Positions 19,814 through 29,209 of a stretch of 64,000 nt of DNA are shown here, piece after piece. Position 1 is the stretch's first letter. Every line of letters begins with the position of its first letter. Origin of the DNA: an uncultured Lachnospiraceae bacterium. Lineage in GTDB: Bacteria; Bacillota; Clostridia; Lachnospirales; Lachnospiraceae. A program made the translations under genes and the position numbers. The stretch is from assembly GCA_947174665.1 (NCBI GenBank), contig CAMWJV010000003.1, positions 1-64,000 on the forward strand. The letters run 5' to 3'. The notes under the pieces are model-generated. The model was not told the origin of the DNA and did not search any database. It saw nothing but the letters and a program-made list of their open reading frames with translations.

Positions 19814-21388
19814 TTATTTAAACAGGGTGCCCAGAATGCTGCGTCCCAGGGATGCTCCCACGTTTCCGCCCAGCTTTTTGCCGAAGGAGCCGCCCAGAGA
19901 TTTTCCGAGGCTGTTGCCTACTTCCCGGCCTATAGTGCCTCCGGCGGAATTGGCAACGCTCCTGATACCTGACTTGATAGCACTCTGCTTTTTCGCTGCT
20001 TCTTTTTGAGCAGCCTTTTCCTTCGCGGCCTGCTCCTTTGCAGCAGCCTTTGCGGCCGCTTCGCTCTGCTTTTGCTGTTCCAGCGCTTCTGCGTCGGCCA
20101 GCCGCTTTCTCTCAAGAAATTCATAGGCGCTGTCGGGGTCATGGGCATCCTTATATTTCAGGTAGAGATTGCTCATCTTGACTTCCCGCAGCTTTTCCTC
20201 ATCAGGTATGGGGCCCATGAGGCTTTGGGGAGGCAGCACATTGCAATGCTTTACGATGGTGGGAATACCATCTTCATCCAGCACGGAGATCAGAGCTTCG
20301 CCGGTGCCCAGCTGAGAGAGCACTGTCTTGGTATCGAATTCCGGATTGGTGCGGAAGGAGGCTGCAGCCGCTTTGATGCCCTTTTCGTCCGCAGGGGTGT
20401 ATGCCCGCAGCGCATGCTGTATTTTGTTGCCAAGCTGACTTAAGACACCGTCGGGAATGTCCTTCGGAGCCTGGGTGATAAAATAGATGCCCACACCCCT
20501 GGAACGGATCAGTTTTACAATCTGCTCGATTTTGTCCTTCAGAGTCTTGGAGGCATTTTCAAAGAGCAGATGTGCCTCGTCAAAGAAAAATACGATGCGG
20601 GGCTTTTCGGGGTCGCCGATTTCCGGCAGACTCTCGAAGAGCTCAGACAGCATCCACAGCAGGAAAATAGAATACATGGTGGGGTCATTTACCAGCTCAC
20701 GGCAGTCCAGAATATTGATGGCACCCTTGCCGCCTTTTCCTGTGGCAAACCAGTCTGCAATATTCAGCGCGGGCTCCATGAAGAACTCCTCCGCTCCCTG
20801 GGATTCCAGAGCTACTACATGGCGGATGATGGTGGTCACGCTGGCCTTGGGGATATTGCCGTATTCCATGCTGAAATCGGCAGCATTTTCACCCATGAAC
20901 TGCAGCATGGATTTCAGATCTTTGGTGTCGATGAGCAGCAGATCATTGTCATCCGCAATCTTAAAGGCGATGTTAAGCACATCGGTCTGGGCGGGAGTCA
21001 GATCCATGAGTTTGCCCAGCAGGATGGGCCCCATCTCAGAGACGGTGGTGCGAAGAGGAATGCCCATTTTTCCATATACATCCCAGAACACGCTGGGATA
21101 ATCCTGAAAGGTAAAGCCGCACTGATTCAGTCCGAAGCCTTCAATGCGTCCCTCTATCTCTTCGTTGCTCTGGCCGGGCCGGCACATACCTGCCAAGTCC
21201 CCTTTGACATCCGCCAGAAACACGGGCACACCCGCGTCGCTGAAGGACTCCGCCAGTACCTTCAGGGTAATTGTCTTGCCGGTGCCGGTAGCGCCTGCAA
21301 TCAGGCCGTGGCGGTTTGCCATCTGGGGCAGAATGCACACCTTTTCACCGTCAGAGTCGCCGATCCAAATCTTATTGTCATAAAACAT
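19814..21388 (-). CDS. HerA-like (DUF853) ATPase
   Basis: Start MFYDNKIWIGDSDGEKVCILPQMANRHGLIAGATGTGKTITLKVLAE; Walker A GATGTGKT, Walker B RIVFFFDEAHLLF; Ala/Lys-rich C-term. ORF-track start 21754 judged too far upstream. Confidence 0.88.
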   Translation of the reverse strand: MFYDNKIWIGDSDGEKVCILPQMANRHGLIAGATGTGKTITLKVLAESFSDAGVPVFLADVKGDLAGMCRPGQSNEEIEGRIEGFGLNQCGFTFQDYPSVFWDVYGKMGIPLRTTVSEMGPILLGKLMDLTPAQTDVLNIAFKIADDNDLLLIDTKDLKSMLQFMGENAADFSMEYGNIPKASVTTIIRHVVALESQGAEEFFMEPALNIADWFATGKGGKGAINILDCRELVNDPTMYSIFLLWMLSELFESLPEIGDPEKPRIVFFFDEAHLLFENASKTLKDKIEQIVKLIRSRGVGIYFITQAPKDIPDGVLSQLGNKIQHALRAYTPADEKGIKAAAASFRTNPEFDTKTVLSQLGTGEALISVLDEDGIPTIVKHCNVLPPQSLMGPIPDEEKLREVKMSNLYLKYKDAHDPDSAYEFLERKRLADAEALEQQKQSEAAAKAAAKEQAAKEKAAQKEAAKKQSAIKSGIRSVANSAGGTIGREVGNSLGKSLGGSFGKKLGGNVGASLGRSILGTLFK

Positions 21389-21524
21389 AACATGATCCTC
21401 CTCGTATTTGAACCCATTGCAAAGGTTACTATACAATAGTATACTGGAAAATAGACGCGGGAACAAGAGTTTTGTATGCAAATAATAACAGAAAAGTGAA
21501 TCGGAAAAGAAAGCGGGTATAAAT

Positions 21525-24134
21525 ATGAGATTGTACGATCTGAAAGTGAACCATATGAGTAATCCTCTGGGATTCCGCATGGAGAGGACGGTGTTCTCCT
21601 GGAAAGTGGCGGATGCTGAGGGAAAGAGGCAGGAGTGGGCCAGAATCATGGTTGCATCCGATGAAAGCCTGACAGACCTTCTGTTTGACTCCGGCTTTGA
21701 CAGCAATGCCAGCTCTCTGGGGTACAGGGCGGAGGTTCCCCTGCGGCCCCGCACACGCTATTACTGGACAGTGACGGTCCGCACAGATGCAGGGGAGGAG
21801 ACCACCGGCGAGATACAGTGGTTTGAGACCGGAAAACGGGAGGAGCCCTGGACGGCAAAGTGGGTGAGCTGCGACTCAGGTGTGGGCGAAGAACCAGGAA
21901 GCAGCCACAGGCGTCATCCCTGTTTTGAGAAGCAGATCAGGCCCGCAAAGGCAGTGGCGGGCGCCCGGCTGTATGTCTGCGGACTGGGGCTGTATGAGGC
22001 GTATTACACTCCCGCAGACGGCGGACAGGAGCGGATCGGCGACGAATACCTGGCCCCATACAGCAACGATTACAGGGAGTGGGTGCAGTATCAGACCTAT
22101 GATGTGACGGAACTGATGCAGAAGGCGGGAACCCTGTCCATTCTCCTGGGGAATGGCTGGTATAAGGCCAGGTTTGGCTGGATGGCAAAGGAGGATGTGG
22201 GCTTTTACGGTAATGAGTGGAAACTGATCGCGGAGCTGCATCTGGATTATACGGATGGCAGCAGGGAGGTTATCGGTACGGATGACAGCTGGACTGTGAA
22301 ACGCAGCAGCATCACCTTCTCCAATCTCTATGACGGGGAGCATCGTGATGACACCCTGGATTCGCTGCCTGCTGAACAGGCTGTATTCTGCCAACCGCCG
22401 GAGGGTGTGTTGATGGATCGTATGAGCCTGCCTGTGAAGATACAGGAGACCTTTGAACCCATAGAGCTTATTCATACTCCGGCAGGGGAACTGGTTCTGG
22501 ACATGGGGCAGGAGTTTACCGGTATTTTTTCTCTGAGGGTTCACGAGCCTGCCGGGAGCAGGATTCATGTGCAGACAGGTGAAATTCTGCAGCAGGGCAA
22601 TTTTTATAATGCAAACTTAAGAAGTGCCAAATCAGAGTATATCTATATCAGTGACGGCAGTGAGAAAATACTGACTCCACACTTTACCTTTTACGGTTAC
22701 CGATATGTGAAAATCCGGGGAATCCATGATCTGAAGAAGGAGGATTTCACCGGTCTGGCTTTTTACAGCGACTTGGAGGCCAAGGGAATTATGCGCACGG
22801 GGCATGAACTGGTGAATCGTTTTCTGGAGAATGTGAAGTGGGGGATGCAGGGCAATTTTGTAGATGTGCCCACAGACTGCCCTCAGAGAGATGAGCGCAT
22901 GGGCTGGACAGGGGATGCCCAGGTGTTTTCACCCACAGCGACTTTTTTGAAGGATACCTATGCTTTCTACGCAAAATACCTCTATGACATGTCCAGGGAG
23001 CAGAGCGCCATGGGCGGGAAGGTTCCGGATGTAGTTCCATCCTGCGGGGTGGAATCCTGCGCCTGCGTCTGGGGAGACGCGGCCTGTATCATTCCCTGGA
23101 ACCTGTATCTGTTCTATGGGGACAGGAGTATTCTGGAGGATCAGTTCGAGAGCATGAGATCATGGGTGGATTACGTGTCAAAAGTGGACGGAGACAACCA
23201 TGGATGGAGACATGTGTTCCATTACGGGGATTGGCTTGCGTTGGACAATCCAAAGAGCGGCGCGGAGGAAGTCTTCGGGGCCACGGATGAGGAATTTATC
23301 GCTAATGTTTACTATGCTGCCAGCGCAGAGCTTGTGGCAAAAGCGGCAGCCGTGCTGGGCAGAAAGGAAGAGGAGGAGAAGTACAGAAGGCTGTCGGAAG
23401 AGCAGTTTGCCGAGGTAAGGAGGGAATACTACAGCGCTACGGGGCGCTGCTGTATCAAGACCCAGACTGCCCTGCTCCTGACCCTGAAATATTATCTCTC
23501 AGATAATATCGAGCTGACAAAGCGGCAGCTGAAGAAGCTTTTTGAGGACAGCGGGAACAAGCTGAAGACAGGCTTTGTGGGAACGCCCTTATTGTGTAAT
23601 GTGTTGTCTGATTTTGGCATGGAAGAGTTGGCATATACGCTGCTTCTAAACGAGGAGTATCCCGGATGGCTGAATGAGGTGAAACTGGGGGCGACCACGG
23701 TCTGGGAGCGCTGGAACAGCCTGTTGCCTGACGGAACCATCTCCGGCATCGGTATGAACAGCATGAACCATTATGCCTATGGCTCCGTGGTGGAGTGGAT
23801 GTTCCGCCACAGCGCGGGTATTAACCCGGCAGAAGATGAGCCGGGGTTTGTTAGGGTGGAGTTTGCACCGCTTCTGAACCGGGAGCTGGGCAGTATGGAG
23901 GCGGAGTACGATTCTCCCTCCGGTGTTTACCGAAGCGCCTGGAGGTTTCAGGATGACACCCATGTGGAACTGTCGGTGACAGTTCCCTTCGGCTGCAGTG
24001 CAACCCTGAAACTTCCCATGGCGGGACAGCAGATTTATGAAGACAGATCCAATCCCCTGTTTGCGGATGTGCGGTATGGCGTATGTCATCTGGGGCCCGG
24101 AACATACTGTGTGGTCTATGAGACGGAACACTAG
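21525..24134 (+). CDS. Alpha-L-rhamnosidase (GH78)
   Basis: 869 aa; NFVDVPTDCPQRDERMGWTGDAQVFSPTATF and GMNSMNHYAYGSVVEWM hallmarks. Confidence 0.95.
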   Translation: MRLYDLKVNHMSNPLGFRMERTVFSWKVADAEGKRQEWARIMVASDESLTDLLFDSGFDSNASSLGYRAEVPLRPRTRYYWTVTVRTDAGEETTGEIQWFETGKREEPWTAKWVSCDSGVGEEPGSSHRRHPCFEKQIRPAKAVAGARLYVCGLGLYEAYYTPADGGQERIGDEYLAPYSNDYREWVQYQTYDVTELMQKAGTLSILLGNGWYKARFGWMAKEDVGFYGNEWKLIAELHLDYTDGSREVIGTDDSWTVKRSSITFSNLYDGEHRDDTLDSLPAEQAVFCQPPEGVLMDRMSLPVKIQETFEPIELIHTPAGELVLDMGQEFTGIFSLRVHEPAGSRIHVQTGEILQQGNFYNANLRSAKSEYIYISDGSEKILTPHFTFYGYRYVKIRGIHDLKKEDFTGLAFYSDLEAKGIMRTGHELVNRFLENVKWGMQGNFVDVPTDCPQRDERMGWTGDAQVFSPTATFLKDTYAFYAKYLYDMSREQSAMGGKVPDVVPSCGVESCACVWGDAACIIPWNLYLFYGDRSILEDQFESMRSWVDYVSKVDGDNHGWRHVFHYGDWLALDNPKSGAEEVFGATDEEFIANVYYAASAELVAKAAAVLGRKEEEEKYRRLSEEQFAEVRREYYSATGRCCIKTQTALLLTLKYYLSDNIELTKRQLKKLFEDSGNKLKTGFVGTPLLCNVLSDFGMEELAYTLLLNEEYPGWLNEVKLGATTVWERWNSLLPDGTISGIGMNSMNHYAYGSVVEWMFRHSAGINPAEDEPGFVRVEFAPLLNRELGSMEAEYDSPSGVYRSAWRFQDDTHVELSVTVPFGCSATLKLPMAGQQIYEDRSNPLFADVRYGVCHLGPGTYCVVYETEH

Positions 24135-24189
24135 GCGGGTATTATTACCGCGAGCAATGATCCAAGTCAGCTTGCTGCGGGGTATTTGA

Positions 24190-25887
24190 CTACATTTCCT
24201 CCGGGCATTCCATTCCCAGAAGCCCGCAGGCGTCCCGTAGTACATTTTGTGTCAGGTCAACCAATGCCAGTCGAGCTTCTTTCACCTTTGGGTCAGCCTG
24301 CAGGATAGAGCAATCATGATAGAATTTGTTAAAACGGCTTGATACTTTGATCAAGAAGCGGGCGATAACGCAAGGTTCATAACGTTCTGCCGCTTCCGTA
24401 ACGGCAGAACGATACTCGCTTACCGCTTTGATCAATTCATAGCTGCTGTCCTCTGTTAATATGCTGTAATCAATGTCCCCGGAAACTTCTTCATGCGGGC
24501 ATTTCCTCAAAATACTTTTTGCACGGGCGTAAGTGTATTGAACATAAGAACCGGTTGAACCTTCAAAGTTCAGTACATCATCCCATATAAAATCGATATT
24601 TTTGATTCTCTGATTAAATAGATCATGAAAAATGACCGCGCCTATCCCCACTTGTTGGGCGACAGCTTCCTTATTCTGCAGACTGGGATTTTTTTCATTG
24701 ATCAATTTATATGCCCGTTGAATGGATTCATTTAAAATGTCTTCTGCGTAAATGATATTTCCGGTTCTGGTAGACAGCTTTTGTCCGTCCAGACTTACCA
24801 GACCATATGGTATATGCTGTAAACCCTCGTACCAATCATAACCCATTAGTTCGATTGCCTTAAAGACCTGTTTAAAATGGAGGGATTGCTCTAATCCGGT
24901 AACATAAAGACATTTTTCAAAATCATATTTCTGTTTACGGTACAAAACAGCAGCAATATCCCGTGAATGATATATTGAGCCCCCATCGTTCTTTAATATC
25001 AGACAGGGAGGCATATCATACTGTGACAGATCAATTATCTTTGCCCCCTGACTGTCGCTCAGAAGGTGTTTTTCATTCAGCTCTTCAACCAGAGCAGGTA
25101 CTTTATTGCGGTAAAAACTTTCCCCGGTATAAGAATCAAAGGAAATACCCAACAGTTCATATACCCTTGAAAATTCCGCCATGCTGATTTCTTTAAACCA
25201 ATTCCATATTTCAAGCGCCCGTTCATCGTTATGCTCCATTCGTACAAACCACTGACGGGCCTCCTCAATGAGGCTTTCATCATTTTTGGATTCTGTGTTA
25301 AATTTAATATAAATGCGAAGCAGCTCATCAATCCCTTTTTCTTCAACAAGTTCTTTGCTGCTCCACTTAAGATATGCGGCAATCAATTTTCCGAACTGTG
25401 TCCCCCAGTCTCCCAGGTGATTGATCCGTACCACCGTATATCCCAGCTTTTTGTATATCTTGTATAAAGAATTGCCGATTATCGTGGTCCGCAAATGTCC
25501 TACATGAAAATTTTTTGCGATATTCGGAGACGAATAATCCATGCAGATTACCTTACCGTCACCTGTGTTTTCAATTCCATGGTTTTCCTGACTTAAAGTT
25601 ATCATAACTTTTTCTGCATATTTTTTCCTTATGAAGCAGATATTCAAATATCCGTTTACTGCATGAACATTTTCGATTTCCAGTTCTGCTTTTCGGGTTT
25701 CAATTTTGGCGGCCAGTTCTTCTGCTATCATTTTGGGATTTTTTCTGAGTATTTTTGCAAAGCTGAAACACGGCAGGGCCAAATCCCCCATTTCCTTTTC
25801 CGGCGGGACCTCCAAAAGCGGCAGAATTTCCTGCGAACCGATACCCGGCATTTCCCCGGCAATCATCGTACATAGTAAATCTTTCAT
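24190..25887 (-). CDS. argS: Arginyl-tRNA synthetase
   Basis: 565 aa; SSPNIAKNFHVGHLRTTIIGNSL, GDWGTQFGKLIAAY, VSLDGQKLSTRTGN, C-terminal DALR-type domain. Confidence 0.95.
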   Translation of the reverse strand: MKDLLCTMIAGEMPGIGSQEILPLLEVPPEKEMGDLALPCFSFAKILRKNPKMIAEELAAKIETRKAELEIENVHAVNGYLNICFIRKKYAEKVMITLSQENHGIENTGDGKVICMDYSSPNIAKNFHVGHLRTTIIGNSLYKIYKKLGYTVVRINHLGDWGTQFGKLIAAYLKWSSKELVEEKGIDELLRIYIKFNTESKNDESLIEEARQWFVRMEHNDERALEIWNWFKEISMAEFSRVYELLGISFDSYTGESFYRNKVPALVEELNEKHLLSDSQGAKIIDLSQYDMPPCLILKNDGGSIYHSRDIAAVLYRKQKYDFEKCLYVTGLEQSLHFKQVFKAIELMGYDWYEGLQHIPYGLVSLDGQKLSTRTGNIIYAEDILNESIQRAYKLINEKNPSLQNKEAVAQQVGIGAVIFHDLFNQRIKNIDFIWDDVLNFEGSTGSYVQYTYARAKSILRKCPHEEVSGDIDYSILTEDSSYELIKAVSEYRSAVTEAAERYEPCVIARFLIKVSSRFNKFYHDCSILQADPKVKEARLALVDLTQNVLRDACGLLGMECPEEM

Positions 25888-26110
25888 CTGTTTTCTCCCT
25901 TCTGAATCAGGAACAAAAAAAGAACCCTAATAGAATTGTCAAAGCATGGCATGCTTTTAAATCGAATTCCATTACGGTTCTCTGTATAGAACTAATCTAT
26001 AAACAACCGCACGGAGACAAGACGTAAATCCTTGTAACCGTGCAACGCTGGTTACAGGAATCTACATCTGTTATCTCTTCGTCTCAAGCTGTTTGAAAAT
26101 AGATTGTTCA
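25888..26110 (-). promoter_or_regulatory. Structured 5' leader / putative attenuator of argS (no T-box core seen)
   Basis: Minus strand: gcacggttacaaggatttacgtcttgtctccgtgc hairpin, then gaaccgtaatggaatt...aattctattagggttcttttttt (14/16 pairing + U-tract) enclosing agcatgccatgct, just upstream of the argS RBS. Confidence 0.6.
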
Positions 26111-26156
26111 TGTCGTTTGTTCCCTTAAATATGATTGTTTATTCCCGCGAGCAATG

Positions 26157-26195
26157 AGGAAAATAGCCATGTTTGCATGGCTATTTGACGAATGC
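26157..26195. repeat. Strong hairpin within a cgcgagcaatga-type intergenic repeat
   Basis: aaatagccatg-ttt-gcatggctattt, preceded by ccgcgagcaatga, a motif also present near 24148. Confidence 0.5.
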
Positions 26196-26266
26196 CGCGA
26201 GGGTCAAATACCACGCTGCCCTGCAGCGTTGTCTTTGATTATGCCACAAACATGAGAAAAATACAA

Positions 26267-26299
26267 CTATATGGTTTCAAACAGTTCTTCCTTGTTCAT
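26267..26299 (-). pseudogene. Truncated start of an anti-sigma/regulator gene (MNKEELFETI*) downstream of the 26325-26885 sigma gene
   Basis: Strong RBS (gggaggttatATG) followed by only 10 codons then TAG; position matches the anti-sigma gene in the paralogous unit at 27641. Confidence 0.45.
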
Positions 26300-26324
26300 A
26301 TAACCTCCCTTTATACATGCTTTT

Positions 26325-26885
26325 TTAGATTCTGTATCCTTTAGCCGTCAAGTGCTTTTTCAGCTGCTGTCTCGTTCTGGACAAAAGCATAGTGACGCTT
26401 GCCGGGGTGCGGCCGTTTTCTTCCGCGATACTTCGGACGGAATCACAGTACCAGTACCGGCGGACAAAGCACCGGCGGGTTTCGGGAGACAGGCCGGCCA
26501 GAAAGGCATCCAACTCCTTTATCAGTTCTCTTCTGTCGATTTCCTGCTCTACAGTGTCTTTTCCTGACAGGCATTCTTCCAGTTCTTCCAGTACCAGAGC
26601 AATTTCTCCGCCTCCGCGTTTTTGGGCGTGAACTTGTTTATAGCGGTTGAAGGCAAGATTACGGGTGAGCTTACCTAAAAAAGCGGAGAGCAGGGAAGGT
26701 CTGTGGGGAGGAATGGAATTCCAGGCATGCAGCCAGGTATCGTTGATGCATTCCTCAGCGTCCTCTGGGTTGTTCAGAATATTTATGGCAACGGTATTGC
26801 AGTATCTGCCATACTTTTTGGCAGTGGCAGGGATGGCGGCCTCATCCCTGCACCAGTAAAGATCTATGATAACGTTATCTTCCAT
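26325..26885 (-). CDS. RNA polymerase sigma factor, sigma-70/ECF-like
   Basis: 186 aa; NPEDAEECINDTWLHAWNSIPPHRPSLLSAFLGKLTRNLAFNRYK; region 4 C-term. Confidence 0.85.
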   Translation of the reverse strand: MEDNVIIDLYWCRDEAAIPATAKKYGRYCNTVAINILNNPEDAEECINDTWLHAWNSIPPHRPSLLSAFLGKLTRNLAFNRYKQVHAQKRGGGEIALVLEELEECLSGKDTVEQEIDRRELIKELDAFLAGLSPETRRCFVRRYWYCDSVRSIAEENGRTPASVTMLLSRTRQQLKKHLTAKGYRI

Positions 26886-27083
26886 GGAAAAATCCTCCTC
26901 TGTCTATATACACAACTTTTTAACACAAATCTAACATAATTATTGTGAGCAATATTTTGTGAAAAGGCAAGACAGGGCCGGCAATTTATTTCCAAAGGAA
27001 TCAGTCGGAAAAACTGTGACCGGGCAGGGCATTTTACGGTATATTAATGTGAAAGGCCTTATCAATACGGAAGGGAGAAGCGT

Positions 27084-27644
27084 ATGGATGACAGACAGAT
27101 TGTAGATTTATACTGGGAGCGTTCCGAAAAAGCCATATCTGAAACATCAAAAAAATACGGAAAATACTGCAGCTATATTGCTTATAACATTCTGCACAAC
27201 CGTGAGGACTGTGAGGAATGTGTGAATGATACTTATATGAGAGCATGGAATGCAATGCCGCCCCAGCGCCCGGACAGGCTGGCTGCTTTTCTGGGAAAGA
27301 TTACCCGTAACCTGTCCCTGAACAGGTATGCAAAGTATAATGCCGGAAAGCGCGGGGCGGGGCAGACCGAACTTGCCCTGGATGAACTTCATGAGTGCAT
27401 ACCGGCATCAGATCGTGTGGAGCAGGTTATTGACGATATGCAGCTTGCGGATATCATAAACGGATTTCTTGATACACTTCCTGCAGAGACACGGAAGATT
27501 TTTGTGCGGCGGTACTGGTATTTAAGCCCGGTCAGGGAGATTGCGTCTGACTATGAAGTCAGCGAAAGCAAAGTGAAGATGAAATTGATGCGGACAAGAA
27601 ATAAACTCAAGAAAGTGTTGGAGAAAGAAGGGATAAGCCTATGA
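27084..27644 (+). CDS. RNA polymerase sigma factor, sigma-70/ECF-like
   Basis: 186 aa paralog; NREDCEECVNDTYMRAWNAMPPQRPDRLAAFLGKITRNLSLNRY. Confidence 0.87.
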   Translation: MDDRQIVDLYWERSEKAISETSKKYGKYCSYIAYNILHNREDCEECVNDTYMRAWNAMPPQRPDRLAAFLGKITRNLSLNRYAKYNAGKRGAGQTELALDELHECIPASDRVEQVIDDMQLADIINGFLDTLPAETRKIFVRRYWYLSPVREIASDYEVSESKVKMKLMRTRNKLKKVLEKEGISL

Positions 27645-29005
27645 AAGAAAAAAGACTTTTGAAGGTTTTGGGTGAGATTGACGAGCAATATGTTGAGGAA
27701 GCGGCTCCTGCGGTAAAAAAGGCAGGAGGAGAAAAGAGCAAAGTGGTGTACATTCGCTGGGGCGTGACGGCGGCCTGCCTGTGTCTGCTCTGTGTGTCAG
27801 TAATCGCAGTTTCCGGTAGATTTTCAAATCAACTGCCGCCGGACATCGGCTGGAATGACTTGCCGGGCGGGGAGCAGACAGCGTTGCCGGATATGGGGCA
27901 GACTGTGCCGGCAGACAGCAATCAGGCAGTTGGTGAACAGGAGTTGTTCGTTCCAATCAACTCTCTGCTTGCAGACGGAAGCGGCGGCATTATCAATGAG
28001 GCCCTATTCATCGCAAAGGTTCCGATAAACGGACAATACACAGGAGTGTATGAAAAGATCCAGTCTGTCGAAAGTACTGTATTGTCCGAAAACAAGGGGA
28101 GAGGCATATCCGGCACGGAAGAATGGTATTATGTATCCGGCCATACGGATATGCAGTATCTGATCAGAAGTGATAATGAAGAATATTCTTTGTGGAAATT
28201 TTCCTGTTTTGACAGCGGGGAATATCCATATAGCGATGTTCTTGAGCTTGTATATCTGATTGATTCGGCTGATATAATCAGTGAAATCAGGGTAAATCCC
28301 CCCAAAATGGATAATACCAATGAGGGAATGACCATACAGAAGAAGATTGGAACCCACTCGATCACAAACCGCGAGCAGATAAATGTGATATACGAAGTCC
28401 TTTCTTCCATGACCTGCTACGGAAGCGGTCATTGGGATATGATTGACAATGGCAGTACGGATGTGCCTGCCGATGCAGAATTACCGTCACATCAGGCTGT
28501 ATGGCTGGGGCGTTACCTGTCGGTTGTTACGGATTACGGAAATGAAATAGACGGGCTGAAATATACGGCAGTTTCCGATATGTTTTATGAATTTTCAGGC
28601 ATTGCCTATAACCGGCTGACAGAGGAGCAGGCAGCGAAGATATGGGAAATTATCGGGATTACGGAGGAGGGGGAAGAGATTACAGGCAGCCGTGGTGCAG
28701 AGACTAATGAGATTCATCGGCAGGAAGTGCCTTCTGCTCCTGCAGATGAAATATTCAGGATTCAAGCCACGAATACGGACGCCGGCCTGGAATATGTAAC
28801 AGAACTGCAAGACAGAGTGAGCGGTGCCATGATAAATCAGGAATTGCCCTTTGTCATAGCATCATCAGTATATGAGAACCCGTACAGGCTTCATGTTGTC
28901 GTGACATCCGATTCGGAGGAGGACCTGCAGAAGCTGTTGGATTTGGATAGTTTAGGCGGTGTTTTGGAGATAGAGTATACTGCTTCAGATAATTTTGTTA
29001 AATAA
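27641..29005 (+). CDS. Membrane-anchored anti-sigma/regulatory protein
   Basis: Overlaps the sigma gene by 4 nt; MKEKRLLKVLGEIDEQYVEEAAP..., single TM (WGVTAACLCLLCVSVIAVSG), extracellular domain. Confidence 0.65.
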   Translation: MKEKRLLKVLGEIDEQYVEEAAPAVKKAGGEKSKVVYIRWGVTAACLCLLCVSVIAVSGRFSNQLPPDIGWNDLPGGEQTALPDMGQTVPADSNQAVGEQELFVPINSLLADGSGGIINEALFIAKVPINGQYTGVYEKIQSVESTVLSENKGRGISGTEEWYYVSGHTDMQYLIRSDNEEYSLWKFSCFDSGEYPYSDVLELVYLIDSADIISEIRVNPPKMDNTNEGMTIQKKIGTHSITNREQINVIYEVLSSMTCYGSGHWDMIDNGSTDVPADAELPSHQAVWLGRYLSVVTDYGNEIDGLKYTAVSDMFYEFSGIAYNRLTEEQAAKIWEIIGITEEGEEITGSRGAETNEIHRQEVPSAPADEIFRIQATNTDAGLEYVTELQDRVSGAMINQELPFVIASSVYENPYRLHVVVTSDSEEDLQKLLDLDSLGGVLEIEYTASDNFVK

Positions 29006-29013
29006 CGGTAAGA

Positions 29014-29052
29014 AAAAGCGCTAATTTCTTTATTTAGAAATTGGCGCTTTTA
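29014..29052 (+). terminator. Terminator upstream of the CIS-like cluster
   Basis: aaaagcgctaatttctttatttagaaattggcgctttta. Confidence 0.75.
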
Positions 29053-29209
29053 TATGCAAAAACTTTTTGTGTCGCAAAATGTCGGATTATGTAGATGCGG
29101 TTGAAGCATATTGTTGTTTTATATTATTCTTGCAAAATAAGTATAAGTCTGAAAGAAGTCTGCAAATGGCTGAAACAATACAATGGAATCGGGAAAGGAA
29201 GAGCAGTGA

